DNA of 64,000 nucleotides from contig NC_035162.2 in the NCBI RefSeq assembly GCF_001659605.2, forward strand, positions 29,826,153 to 29,890,152, given 5' to 3'. The notes under the pieces were generated by a model. It did no database searches, was not told the DNA's origin, and worked only from the letters and a program-made list of their open reading frames with translations. The DNA comes from Manihot esculenta (lineage: Eukaryota > Streptophyta > Magnoliopsida > Malpighiales > Euphorbiaceae). The translations under genes were made by a program, and so were the position numbers. Of the stretch, positions 45,401 through 58,073 are shown one piece after another; position 1 is the stretch's first letter, and each line of letters starts with the position of its first letter.

Positions 45401-48400
45401 GGAACAGTGCAAGGGGACATGTCAGAGGATGTGGGGGATCAGATGGATGTGGATCAGAGGAGGGATGGCAGTCTCGGAGTAAGTATGTCGGAAGAGGGAA
45501 TGGGAGAGTCCCAAGGAGGCACTCAGGCCTCGGGATTTGTTCAGCCACCTTACTACCCACCCTTTTCACATAATCCCGGGTATTCGATGGGAGGTACATC
45601 AGATTACCCCAGTTTTAACCCTTATCACTCTCAGATGCCATACCCACCTTTCTACCCACTGTACCCACAGTACCCTATGTACCCACCCCCATCTTTCTAT
45701 CCGGGTACAACAAACCCTACCCCAGGGGATGCTGCACCTCCTCCACCCCCAGTAGCACCTATTGTCCCAGAAACCCAAATGCCTAAACCTAGCTCATTTG
45801 GAGGGAGCAAGGTCAAGATGACCGATTACATGAAGCTGGGTGCTCCCCAGTTTGAAACCGGTGATGACCCATTTGTGTACCTCGAGAGGGTCAAGACAAT
45901 TACAGATGAGATAGGAGCTGATGACAGTAGAGCCATTCAGATGGCTGGGTTCACACTAAAATGCAAGAAGGCCCGAGAGTGGTTTAAGAACTATGTGAAC
46001 CCGAGGTTGGATAGCCTATCATGGGAGGAGTTTGCAAATGAGTTTGCAGGATGGGCTTTCCCTGACAGTTCAAGAGAATTGAAGATGATTGAGTTCGAGC
46101 AGCTGAGGCAGACGGATGAGATGAGTGTGGATGAGTTCACAGACAGGTTTTTGGAGCTGTTGCCGTTTGCCGGGCAAAATCTGGATACAGATCAGAAAAA
46201 GTCAAGGAGGTATATCATGAAGCTCCATTCTAGGTATTCCTCCTTGATTCAGTCAGCAGAGAGGGAGAGTTTCCATGCCATTGTGGATATGGCTCGGAGG
46301 ATGGAGGCTAGTGCAATCATCGAGGGGAAAGTCAAACAGTCAGTGGCACAGCCTTCTGGTTCTAAGACCCCAGGTGGGGGAAGGTTAGACCCTTCTTCTC
46401 TGAGTTTAGGCAGTAAAAAGTGGGATAAAGGCCCCAGGAAGTCAAAGAAGAACAAGTTCTGGAATAAGATCAAGTCAGGTCTGGGATTAGGAAGTGGCTC
46501 GAGCTCGGGTGCAGATAATGCAGCCTGTATGAAGTGTGGGAAGCCGTACAAGGGAGTATGTCTGGTTGGGACGACAGCCTGCTTCAGATGTGGGTAGGAG
46601 GGACACATGGCTCAGGAGTGTCCTAGGGCAGCTTTTGTGGTACAGTCTCAGCAGACAGCTTCTGGTAGTGTGGCTCAGCCAGTAGCTCCAGCCGCGACTC
46701 AGGCTAGTGGCAGAGGCAGAGGAAGAGGGGCAGCCACATCCAACACCGTGGTGTCAGGTAATCTCATCATTGGTTGTTCTGATGTGTATGCATTATTGGA
46801 CCCTGGTGCATCTCATTCTTTCATTGCTCCGAGGGCCGTCGAGAGGTTGGGATTAATGGTCTCTGGGTTAGAGTGTCCCCTATGGGTCAGTGGACCCAAG
46901 TGTGACCCGTTAGTGGCAGAGTCAGTCTGCCAGTGTAGTCCAGTTTTTGTGGAGGGAAGATGCCTGTCCGCCGACCTTGTGGTTCTAGATTTGACAGATT
47001 TTGATGTCATTCTAGGGATGGATTGGCTATCTACCCATGGTGCTACCTTGGATTGCAGAGACAAGGTAGTCATGTTCAAATGTCAGGATGGGTCAAAGGT
47101 TGTCTTCAGAGGAGACAGAAGGGGTACACCTAGAGGTTTGATATCAGCCCTACAGGCTCGTAGGCTACTCAAGAGGGGTTGTCAGGGTTTTCTAGCTCAT
47201 GTGAGAGAGTTGGATAGTCATGTCAGAGAGCCCGCCTCAGTGCCAGTGGTCAGAGAGTTCTTAGATGTTTTCCCAGACGAGCTGCCAGGTTTACCACCTG
47301 CTAGGGAGATAGAGTTTGAAATTGAATTGATGCCTGGAATTAGACCGATCTCTATCCCTCCCTATAGGATGGCACCAGCAGAATTGAAGGAGTTGAAAGA
47401 GCAGTTGCAAGAGCTGGTAGATAGGGGTTTCATCCGACCGAGTACCTCACCTTGGGGTGCTCCAGTGCTATTTGTGAAAAAGAAGGATGGATCCCTTAGA
47501 CTTTGTATCGACTACAGGCAGTTGAATAAGGTCACTACCAAGAATAAGTACCCGTTGCCAAGGATCGACGATCTATTCGACCAGCTAGCAGGAGCAGGTT
47601 GTTTCTCCAAGATAGATCTGAGATCAGGGTACCATTAGCTGAAGATAAGGGAAGAGGATGTACCGAAGACAGCTTTCAGGACCAGATATGGGCATTATGA
47701 GTTCCTTGTGATGCCGTTCGGGTTAACCAATGCCCCTGCAACATTCATGGATCTCATGAACAGAGTGTTTAGCCAGTACCTAGATCACTTTGTTATTGTC
47801 TTCATAGATGATATCTTAGTGTATTCCAGGAATGCAGAGGAGCATGCCCATCATCTGAGGTTAGTTCTGCAGACCTTAAGGGAACATGGCTTGTATGCCA
47901 AGTTCTCCAAGTGTGAGTTCTGGCTGAGGAGCATCTCCTTCTTGGGGCATGTGGTGTCAGAAAATGGAATCGAGGTAGACCCCAAGAAAGTGGAAGCTGT
48001 AGCTAACTGGCCTAGACCCACTACGGTGACAGAGATCAAGAGTTTCTTGGGTTTGGCAGGTTACTACAGGAGGTTCGTTCAGGACTTCTCTAAGATTGCA
48101 GCTCCCATGACCAGATTGACTAAGAAGAACCAGAGGTTCGTGTGGACCGACCAGTGTGAAGAGAGCTTTGAGGAGCTAAAGAAGAGGTTGACTTCAGCAC
48201 CGGTGTTAGCTCTACCGACTGGTAATGAGGACTTCACAGTCTTTTGTGATGCATCCCATGTGGGACTGGGTTATGTGCTAATGCAGAATGAAAGGGTGAT
48301 TGCTTATGCTTCTAGACAGCTAAAGAAGCACGAGTTGAATTACCCTACACATGACCTAGAGATGGCAGCAGTAATCTTTGCACTCAAGATGTGGAGGCAC

Positions 48401-50141
48401 TACCTTTATGGGGTTAAATGTGAGATCTTCACAGATCATGAGAGCCTGCAGTACGTCCTGAGTCAGAGAGAGCTGAATATGAGGCAGAGAAGATGGGTAG
48501 AACTGCTTAGTGACTATGATTGCAAGATCTAGTACCATCCGGGTAAGGCGAATGTTGTGGAAGACGCCTTAAGCCGGAAATCACTTGGCAGTTTGTCCCA
48601 TATTTCAGCAGAGAGGAGGCCAGTGGTGAGGCAGTTCTTCGAGCTCCTAAATGAAGGTCTACAGTTGGAGTTATCTGGTATTGGCGCTTTAGTTGCCCAG
48701 ATGAGAGTGGCACCCGTGTTTCTGGAATAGGTGGCTTAGAAATAGCATGAGGACCCAGAGTTAGTGAAGATTGCCAGGACTGTTCAGTCAGGCAAGGATA
48801 GTGAGTTCAGATTCGACAGCAAGGGGATCCTCCGCTATGGAAACAGATTGTGTGTACCAGATGACATAGGGCTGAAGGGAGATATTATGAGAGAGGCTCA
48901 TAATGCCAGATACAGTGTTCACCCTGGAGCCACCAAGATGTATCAAGATCTTAAGAAGGTTTATTGGTGGCCAGCTATGAAAAGAGAAGTGGCACAGTTT
49001 GTGTCAGCCTGCGAAGTGTGTCAGAGGGTGAAGCTGGAACATCAGAAGCCGGCTGGAATGCTTAACCCACTACCTATTCCAGAGTGGAAATGGGAGAATA
49101 TAGCTATGGACTTCGTGGTGGGGTTACCGGCAACGTCCAACAGATTGGACTCCATATGGGTGATTGTGGATAGACTGACCAAATCTGCTCACTTCATCCC
49201 TGTCAGGAGTGGCTATTCTGTGGACAAGTTGGCGCAGGTGTATGTTGATGAGATCGTCAGGCTGCATGGGGTTCCTGTTTCAATAGTGTCTGATAGAGGG
49301 CCCCAATTCACCTCCAGGTTTTGGCGGAGTCTGCAGAACGCTATGGGTACCAGGTTGGATTTTAACACTGCTTTCCATCCACAGACGGACGGACAATCAG
49401 AGAGGACCATCCAGACAATAGAGGATATGCTCAAAATGTGTGTGCTGGATTTTGGCGGTTCTTGGAGGCAGCACCTACCTTTGGTGGAGTTCGCCTACAA
49501 TAACAGCCATCATGCCAGCATAGGGATGGCCCCATATGAAGCTTTGTATGGAAGGAAGTGTAGGTCGCCTGTCTGTTGGGAAGAAGTGGGAGAAAAGGCC
49601 TTGGCAGGGCCTGAACTAGTAGAGATCACCAGCAGAGTGGTGCCCATAATCAGAGAAAGGATCAAGACTGCTGCAAGCAGACAGAAGAGTTATGCAGACA
49701 TCCGCAGAAGGCAAGTAGAGTTCCAGGAGGGGGATTTGGTATTGCTCAAAGTGTCTCCAATGAAAGGGGTGATTCGGTTTGGGAAGAAAGGTAAGCTAGC
49801 TCCACGGTACATCGGACCCTTTGAAGTCTTGCAAAAGATTGGGAATGTATCGTACAAGCTGTACTTGCCTGCTTCAATGGAGAGAATCCATCCGGTTTTC
49901 CAAGTTTCCATGTTAAGGAAGTTCGTGTCAGATCCGGGCAAGGTTCTTAGTGAGCCTAATGTGGAGATCCAAGAGGATCTCACCTATGTTGAACAGCCAG
50001 TACGGATCCTAGACACCCAGATCAGAAAGCTAAGGAACAAAGAAATCCCGATGGTGAAAGTCCTTTGGAATCACACAACATCGAAGAGTGTACCAGAGAG
50101 ACACGGGAGTCTATGCTCCGACAATATCCTCATCTCTTCTA
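45401..50141 (+). pseudogene. gag-pol: Element E gag-pol, multiply nonsense-mutated
   Basis: Starts inside gag after its basic N-terminus. Capsid-like region, CMKCGKPYKGVC, then the CCHC knuckle broken by TAG at 46595. Protease DPGASHSF (46800), RT (VFIDDIL about 47800), RNase H, full integrase and a chromodomain follow in one frame. TAG codons at 46595, 47636, 48530, 48728, 48737 and 48743 all stand where relatives have Gln. An in-frame deletion of about 28 codons near 46735 removes the gag-protease spacer (SAPARIFT block). The last 20 codons are frameshifted at about 50070-50085 (NHTTSKS in place of NHHNMEE), with the original stop near 50141. Strong identity outside these lesions shows the gene died fairly recently. 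Confidence 0.88.
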
Positions 50142-50206
50142 AGGTGAGCTTTTATGTGCTTTGTATGAATGTTTATGTTTTATCCTATGCCATGTGTTTG
50201 TTTGGT

Positions 50207-50243
50207 GAACATTCAGGGACGAATGTTCTTAAGGGGGGAAGAA
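50207..50243 (+). other. Element E stem-loop and polypurine tract
   Basis: GAACATTCA / CGAATGTTC with loop GGGA (50207-50228), one mismatch at the loop-closing pair, then AAGGGGGGAAGAA (50231-50243). Confidence 0.85.
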
Positions 50244-52534
50244 TGTAATACCTTGCTAGACTCCGGTATCGGAATTCCTACCGTCCGGTGGAATCTCGGA
50301 TGTCGAAAACCTCTAGAAGGGTAAAATCATGTTTTTATAAAATACTTTAATGTATCTTAAGGTTTTAAGCAAAAAGGAAATTGAGTTTTAAAAGAAAAAG
50401 ACCAAGGAGACATTTCCAGGTTCGGCCGCCGAACGTGGGATGGTTTAGGGGGGGCAAGTTAGGCTTCCGAAAGGTTCGGCCGCCGAACCTCATGTTCGGC
50501 CGCCGAACTTGCATGAGTTTTGGAGGCACTTTAGGCTGCCGAAAGGTGGTCTGCCAGCCCCTATATAAGAGCTCCATGGCCGAAACGGGCGAGTTTTCTC
50601 CCCATTTTCGGCCACGGTGAGTTCTCGCTCTCCCATGGTTCATTTTAGATGTTTTTCCTTCGATCTTTCATGTTTTAACAAGCTTTATGTTGATTTGAAG
50701 ATATTTGAACAAAAGAGCGAGTTTTGGAAGCTTGGAGACCTAAGAGTTGAGATCTCTCCCATCTCCAAGTTGGATCGTCTCTCCTCTCGTTCTTCAAGAG
50801 GTAAGAGTAGATCCATAGTTCCTTTAATGTTTTAAGTAAGTTTTATGAAATTTCTTGGGGTAGAAATGCATGTGTAGGTTTATGTGGAGTTTATGGGTTT
50901 ACTGTGCGGTTATGAACAATGTATGTTGGTTATGCATGTTTGATGTGTTGTAGATGGGGTTTAGAATAGTTAGAAGCTCCTACGAGCTTGTATGCTTGAG
51001 TATGCATGTTGTAGAATAGGAAAATGCATGATTGAATGGGAAAATGCATGATTGAATGAGTTGGGAGGCGTTTATGCATGTTCAGCTAAGTTTCTGCCCT
51101 TTTGGGAAGAACTCAGGTTCGGCAGCCGAAGGCTCTTTCGGCCGCCGAACCTGCCTTTGGTAGCATGTATCGGCTGCCGAACCCTGCCCTCGAAAGTGGA
51201 CTTTCGGCTCTGGAAGGGAGTTTCGGCCGCTGAAGGTGCCGCCGAACATGCATGAGTTTCGTCTCTGGAGGGAACCTTCGGCCGCCGAAAGTGCCGCCGA
51301 AGGTGCATGACTTTCGGCTCTGGAGGGCCTTTCGGCCGCCGAACCTGCCGCCGAAAGTACCCTGTTCAGCCCTCCTTTGCATGATTTATGTGATTGTTTT
51401 AAGGTGTTTTAGGGGGTTTTTGGGGAGTATTTTAGAGTCATGTTTAGGTATGTTAGGTCCTTCATTTGAGTCCACCTGTGTAGGTTCGGACCCGAGGAAC
51501 CGAGGACCCCAGCAGTGAGTTCAGCTGCTTCTGAGTCTGTTAGAGCTTCAGCCAGAGGTGAGTGGAATACCTTATTTTATTTCAAAGTAAATAAATAAAT
51601 TCTGAGCATGATACACGCATCATGAATGCCATGAGATATACTAGGGTGCTTGCATTAGAATTCACGAATATGTTGCATTGCATATTATGTTGTTGATGTG
51701 GATGAATGTTGAATGATCCATTAGCCCTCACACATTATGACATGATGTTATGATATGGAAGTCCAGGCGTGCCTGCACTACGCCCCTGGCACGATGTAAG
51801 AGAAAGACCGGGTGAGCCTGCACTACGCCCCCGGCACTATTGGATATGTATGTTATGCTATGGAAGTCCAGGCGTGCCTGCACTACGCCCCTGGCATGAT
51901 TAGACTGTATGGAGGGCTAAATGGTGACAAGTTCATCCTTGATGTGAATTGTTTGTGATATGTTGCATTTCATGAAAGCATGAAATTTAAATTGAATGTT
52001 TAATTATTCTGCTCACTGGGCTTTATAGCTCACCCCTCTCCTTTAACCCCCAGGTTTGCAGGTACAGGGTAGACCAGGAGGTCAGCAGGAGTAGAGTCAT
52101 GTGTTATGTAATAGCTAGATGTGGACATGAATTTGATGTAATGTAAAAGTATAGAATAGAAATGTAATGTATTAATGCTTATGGAAGTTAGAGTTGTGCT
52201 TGACCATAGTATTATATTAATGCCTTTCTAGTACATGATCTTGATGTCTAATGATGATTATTGTAAACCAAACTTAATTTATGTTATGTCACCCCATTGG
52301 AGCATTGATGAGGACTCCAAGGTGGGGTTAATGTTTATGTTTATGAATAGTGCATGCACAGATTGAGTTTGGTGATTGAATGGAAAGAAAAGTTCAAAAT
52401 TTTATGTATATTGTTGATCATGTATGGGATTAAACAAGTTCACAGGATGAAAGTTTGGCTTGCTACGGGTCCCGGCGGCCTTAAGCCGATTTGGATCCTA
52501 GCGCCGGTAGCGGTCCGATTTTCGGGTTATTACA
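50244..52534 (+). repeat. Element E 3' LTR
   Basis: 2291 bp from TGTAATACCTTGC to GGGTTATTACA, related to but clearly diverged from the D LTR. TATA 50562, palindromes 50420-50515 and 51118-51355, donor-like sites 50617, 50801 and 51558, and GCCTGCACTACGCCCC units 51764-51895. Confidence 0.92.
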
Positions 52535-55500
52535 ACCCATATGGAGTCTAACCTGTTGGACACTGCCGGTAAGCCCACTACAAAATCCATAGCTATGTTC
52601 TCCCATTTCCACTCTGGAATCGGCAGTGGGTTAAGCATTCCAGCCGGCTTCTGATATTCCAGTTTCACCCTCTGGTAAACCTCACAGGGGGACACAAACT
52701 GTGCCACTTCTTTCTTCATAGCTGGCCATCAATACACCCTTTTCAGATCCTGATACATCTTGGTGGCTCCAGGGTGAACACTGTATCTTGCATTATGAGC
52801 TTCCCTCATAATGTCTCCTTTCAGACTGATGTCATCTGGTACACATAGTCGATTCCTATAGCGGAGGATCCCTTTGCTGTCAAATCTGAACTCTGCAATG
52901 CTGCCTGACTGAACAGTCCTGGCAATCTTCACTAACTCCGGGTCCTCATGCTGTTTCTGAGCTACCTGCTCCAGAAACACAAGTGTCACTCTCATCTGTG
53001 CTATCAACGCACCCGTACCAGACAACTCTAGCTGTAGCCCTTCGTCGATGAGCTTATAAAACTCCATCACCACTGGTCTTCTCTCTGCTGCTATATGGGA
53101 CAAACTGCCAAGTGATTTCCAGCTTAGGGCGTCTTCCACAACATTCGCCTTACCTGGATGATACTGGATTTTGCAATCATAGTCACTGAGCAGTTCTACC
53201 CATCTTCTCTGCCTCAAATTCAGCTCTTTCTGACTCAAGATGTACTGTAAACTCTTGTGATCTGTAAAGATCTTGCATTTAACCCCATAAAGGTAATGCC
53301 TCCACATCTTGAGTGCAAAGATAACTGCCGCCATCTCTAGGTCATGTGTGGGGTAATTCAACTCGTGCTTCTTCAGCTGTCTAGAAGCATAAGCAATCAC
53401 CCTGTCATTCTGCATCAAAACACAACCCAGTCCCACTCGGGACGCATCACAAAACACTGTGAAGTCCTCATTACTGACGGGCAGAGCTAACACCGGTGCT
53501 GATATTAATCTTCTCTTTAACTCGTCAAAGCTCTCTTCACATTGGTCCGACCACACCTTGTTTTTATGTGTCAATTTGGTCATAGGAGCAGCAATCTTTG
53601 AGAAGTCCTGAACGAACCTCTTGTAGTAACCTGCCAAACCCAAAAAGCTTTTAATCTCTATCACTGAAGTGGGTCTGGGCCAGTTAGCTACAGCCTCTAT
53701 CTTCTTGGGGTCTACCTCAATACCTTCTACTGATACTACATGCCCTAAGAATGAAATGCTCCTCAACCAAAACTCACTCTTAGAGAACTTAGCATACAAG
53801 CCATGCTTGCTCAGAGTCTGCAGAACTGTCTTCAGATGCTGGGCATGCTCCTCTGCATCTCTGGAATACACTAAGATATCATCAATGAAGACAATAACAA
53901 AGTGATCCAGATACTCGCTGAAAACTCTGTTCATGAGATCCATAAATGCTGCAGGGGCGTTAGTTAACCCGAACGGCATTACTAAGAACTCATAATGCCC
54001 ATATCTGGTCCTGAAAGCTGTCTTTGGCACATCTGCTTCTCGGACTCTCAACTGATGATACCCGGACCTCAAATCTATTTTAGAAAAACAACCTGCTCCA
54101 GTTAGCTGGTCAAATAGATCGTCGATCCTAGGTAGGGGATACTTATTTTTGGTAGTGACCTTGTTCAACTGTCTGTAGTCGATACAAAGTCTGAGGGATC
54201 CATCCTTCTTTCTGACAAAAAGCACTGGAGCACCCCAAGGCAAGGTACTAGGGCGGATGAAACCCTTATCTACCAAGTCCTGCAACTGCTCTTTCAGCTC
54301 TTTTAACTCTGCTGGCGCCATCCTGTAGGGAGGAATAGAGATAGGTCTGGTACCAGGCAGCAATTCTATTTCAAACTCTATCTCCCTATCAGGTGGTAGT
54401 CCTAGAAGCTCGTCTGGGAAGACGTCTGGAAATTCTCGGACTACTGGTACTGAGGCTGGTTCCCTAACCTGACTATCTAGCTCTCTCACATGAGCTAGAA
54501 ACCCCTGACAACCCCTCCTAAGCAACCTACGAGCCTGAAGGGCTGAGATCAAACCTCTGGGTGTACCCCTCCTGTCTCCTCTGAAGACACACTCTGACCC
54601 ATCCTGGTCTCTGATACTGACTACCTTGTCTCCGCAGTCCAAGGTAGCTCCATGTGTAGATAGCCAATCCATCCCTAGAATGACATCAAAATCCGTCAAA
54701 TCTAGAACCACTAGGTCAGCTGGAAGGCATCTACCCTCTATGAACACTGGACAGAAACGACAGACTAACTCTGTCACTGATGGGTCACATTTGGGTCCAC
54801 TGACCCAGAGAGGACACTCTAACTCAGAGACTATCAGACCCAATCTCTCCACGGCTCTCGAAGCAATAAAAGAGTGAGAAGCACCGGGGTCCATCAAAGC
54901 ATACACATCAGAACACCCAATGATGAGATTACCTGACACCACTGTGTTCGACGTGTTTGCCTCCTCCTGTGTCACAGTGAAGATCCGTGCTGGGGCTACC
55001 GGACCTTCACCTCGGGAACCTGCTACTGACGAAGAGGCTGACCCTCTCCCTCTACCTCTGCCACTCCTCTGAGGTATGGCTGGAGCTGCTGGCTGAGCTA
55101 CACTGCCTGAGCTCATCTGCTGGGATGGTGCCATAAAGGTCACTTGCGGACATTCCCGTGCAAAATGTCCCTCCTGCCCACACTTATAGCAGGCTGTAGA
55201 TCCCATCCAACAAGCTCCTCTGTGCGGTCTCCCACATCTCATACATACTGTACTGCCTGTGCCAGAGCTTGAGCCACTACCCATTCCCAGACTAGACTTG
55301 ATCTTATTCCAGAACTTGCCTTTCCTAGCTTTAAACTTTTCTCCCTTCTTGCTGCCAGAAGCTGCTGCACTGGGGGTCTTAGAACCCGAAGACTTTGCCA
55401 CTTGCTGTTTTACTGTTCCCTGAATAATGGTACTCGCCTCCATCTTCCTGGCGGCATCCACTATAGAGTGGAAACTCTCTTTCTCTGCTGGAAGAATCAA

Positions 55501-55730
55501 GGAGGAATACCTGTGATGCAGTCTCATGGTATATCTCCTTGCCTTCTTCTGGTCAGTGTCATAAGCCTGACCCACATACTGAAGCAATTCCAGGAACTTA
55601 TCTGTGTAGTCATCTACACTCATCTCTTCAGTCTGTCTCAGCTGTTCAAATTCTATTACTTTCATCTCCCTGGAACTGTCAGGAAAAGCCCACCCAGCAA
55701 ATTCATTGGCAAACTCTTCCCATGACATGC
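52535..55730 (-). pseudogene. gag-pol: Element H gag-pol fragment (gag to mid-integrase)
   Basis: Minus-strand chromovirus gene entered at both ends by other elements. From 55730: capsid-like [15 protein letters not shown], knuckles [12 protein letters not shown] and [14 protein letters not shown], protease [10 protein letters not shown] with VFIDDIL, RNase H (ADALS has become EDALS, changing a conserved Asp neighbourhood) and the integrase zinc region. A TGA at 52729-52731 replaces the first Trp of YWWPAM. Beyond it the frame continues through CEVYQRVK, where the second zinc cysteine is Tyr, to MDFVVGLP and SIWV, where the E LTR starts. The rest of integrase and the LTRs are outside or lost. 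The apparent ATG at 55866 lies in the G LTR and is not the gag start. Confidence 0.86.
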
Positions 55731-58035
55731 TGTAACAGCCCGGGAACCGGTACCCCTCTGTAACGGCCCGAACCGCCACCGGCACTAGAATCCAGATCGG
55801 CTTAAGGCCGCCGGGACCCATAGCAAGCCGACTATACTCTCTGTGTACCTGATACATCCCATACATAATCCAATATACTCAACAATCCTGTAAAACTACC
55901 AGGCTGAACGCAAATCTGAAACGGCCCTCAGGGCCAATACCAGTGACTACTGACTGCTGTGGGTCAAGGGATTGAAACCCTTTCTTCCCACACACAACCC
56001 ACTGGTGACTCATCAAAGCCATATATTAAACCTGGTTTCACACATTTCTCATCAAGAAACGCAAAACAGGATCCATGTACAAAGGGATTAATCATACACC
56101 ACACTAGGGCAAAGACACTAGGGTAAAGCACAATGCTATCCACTATATGACAGTACATATCTATACATTACATTACAAACTAATCCTTTAATTACATCAT
56201 GTCCACTACTCTATTACATACATACATCCATGCATAACTGTACTCTTTACTCTTGCTGACTTTGACTTCCCATAGCTTCCTCTGAACCTGCAAAACTGGG
56301 GTTAAGGGAGTGGGATGAGCTACTACAGCCCAGTGAGTAGGAACAATAAAACGGTTCATTAATTACATGCTTTCATGACATGCATCACATCACAAATATA
56401 TCATCTCAAGGATGAACTTGTCACTAATAGCCCTCTACATATAATAATATGTCCAACTGTGCCCGGGGCGATTAGGCCTCACCAGGACTTCTCTTAATAC
56501 TCATAGCATACATGTCCAACTGTGCCAGGGGCGATTAGGCCTCACCTGGACTTCTCTTAACTGACTCTGTGCCAGGGGCATAGAAATGGCAACCCTGGTC
56601 TGGCTATCTCAAGCCATGTCTCATCTCATATCAAGGGCTAAGGATCATCCAACATTCATCCACATGAACAACAAAGTATGCAATGCATCATATTCGTGGA
56701 TTCTAATGCAAAAAAACCTACTACATAACATGGCAGTTTATGATGCATGGATCATGCTCGAAGCATTTCATTTCTCAAGTTAAAACATAAGTTTAGTTCC
56801 ACTCACCTGTAGCCAAGGCTTGGCTAACTCTGGGCCACCTCTAACTCTGAAGCAGCTACTACTGCTGAATACCTCGGTTCCTCGGGTCCAATCCTACAAT
56901 GGAGGACTCAAATGAGGTACCAAACATACTCTATACAACTTATATACAACTCCTCACAATTCTCCAAAAACCCCCTAAAACATCCTAGAACAATCATAGA
57001 AATCATGCAAAGGAAGGCTGAACAGAGCATCTTCGGCGGCACATTCGGCGGCCGAATGCTCCCTCTAGAGCCGAACCTCGGGCATGTTCGGCGGCACCTT
57101 CGGCGGCCGAACCTCTGCTCCAGAGCCGAAAGTCCAAACTTTCGGGGCAAGCTTAAGCAGGCTTAGGCAGCCGAAGCCACCTCCTCAACATGTTCGGCGG
57201 CCGAATCCTCCTTCGGCTGCCGAACCTGAGTTCATCCAAAACTTAGCATCGTGCACAACATGCCTCCCAATCCTTCCAAACCCTCACCACATGCAGCCAA
57301 CCTCAAACATGAATAACTCATACACCAAGCATATAGGAGCTTAAGACAACTTAAACTCCAACAAACAAACTCATCAAGCAAACATAAAGCATAAAGGGTC
57401 CATAAACCCTAATATGCATAACCATGCAAACTCATGCATAAACTCCCTTTTCCCTTCATAAAACTCATGTAAAACATCATTAAAACTAAGGATCTATACT
57501 TACCTTTTGCAGAACAAAGGCTGGTGTGATCCAAACTTAGAGCTATGGAGGATCTAAGCTCCAAACTCCCCAAAACCTTGCTTAAAGTGCAAAACCTTCA
57601 AAACAAGGATAAAACTCACTTAACTTTGAAAGATTTAATGAAAAAACCATGAAAACCATCCAAGGGGAACAAGAACTCACCTCTGGTAGTGAAAAGGAAG
57701 CAAAACTGATCCATTTCACCGACTGAAGACCCTTTATAGGCGGCTGACCGCCTCAGCTTCGGCGGCCAAACCTGCATGCAAAACCATGCAACGTTCGGCG
57801 GCCGAACTTGGAGTTTTGGGGGCCAAACCTGAGGCACTTTCGGCGGCCGAACATCACTTTCGGCGGCCGAACCTGCTCTTTGTTCCCTTGACCTTTCTTC
57901 TTCAAACCTAAAAAGATGTTAGACAACCTTTCTCTTACCCTTCTAGCAACCTCCGACATCCTCAAATTCTAGATTCCAACGGAGATTCCGCCGGAAAGTA
58001 GGAATTCCGATGCCGGCGTCTAGCCGGGTATTACA
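55731..58035 (-). repeat. Element G 3' LTR
   Basis: 2305 bp from TGTAACAGCCCGG to GGGTATTACA. TATA on minus at 57738-57731, palindromes on its 5' side (57754-57870) and a distal cluster 57031-57225. CCAACTGTGCC...CTGGACTT units at 56452-56605. Confidence 0.92.
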
Positions 58036-58073
58036 TTCTACCCCCTTTACAAAAACATTCGTCCCCGAATGTT
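58036..58073 (-). other. Element G polypurine tract and stem-loop
   Basis: On the element strand AACATTCG / CGAATGTT with loop GGGA (58073-58054), then GTAAAGGGGGTAGAA at the LTR boundary; the purine run is interrupted by a T. Confidence 0.78.

Larger units (their letters stand above)
45401..52534 (+). mobile_element. Element E: 5'-truncated Ty3/gypsy chromovirus
   Basis: Plus-strand gag-pol 45401-50141, PPT 50231-50243 and 3' LTR 50244-52534. The 5' LTR, PBS and gag start are missing. The right LTR abuts H integrase sequence, so E inserted into H; the matching left half of H is not found beside E, which implies a large deletion. Confidence 0.85.

Noticed and set aside
55731..55866. N-terminal extension of the H gag-pol frame into the neighbouring LTR
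   Set aside because: These codons are G LTR sequence; the gag homology starts only at MSWEEF, after the insertion point.
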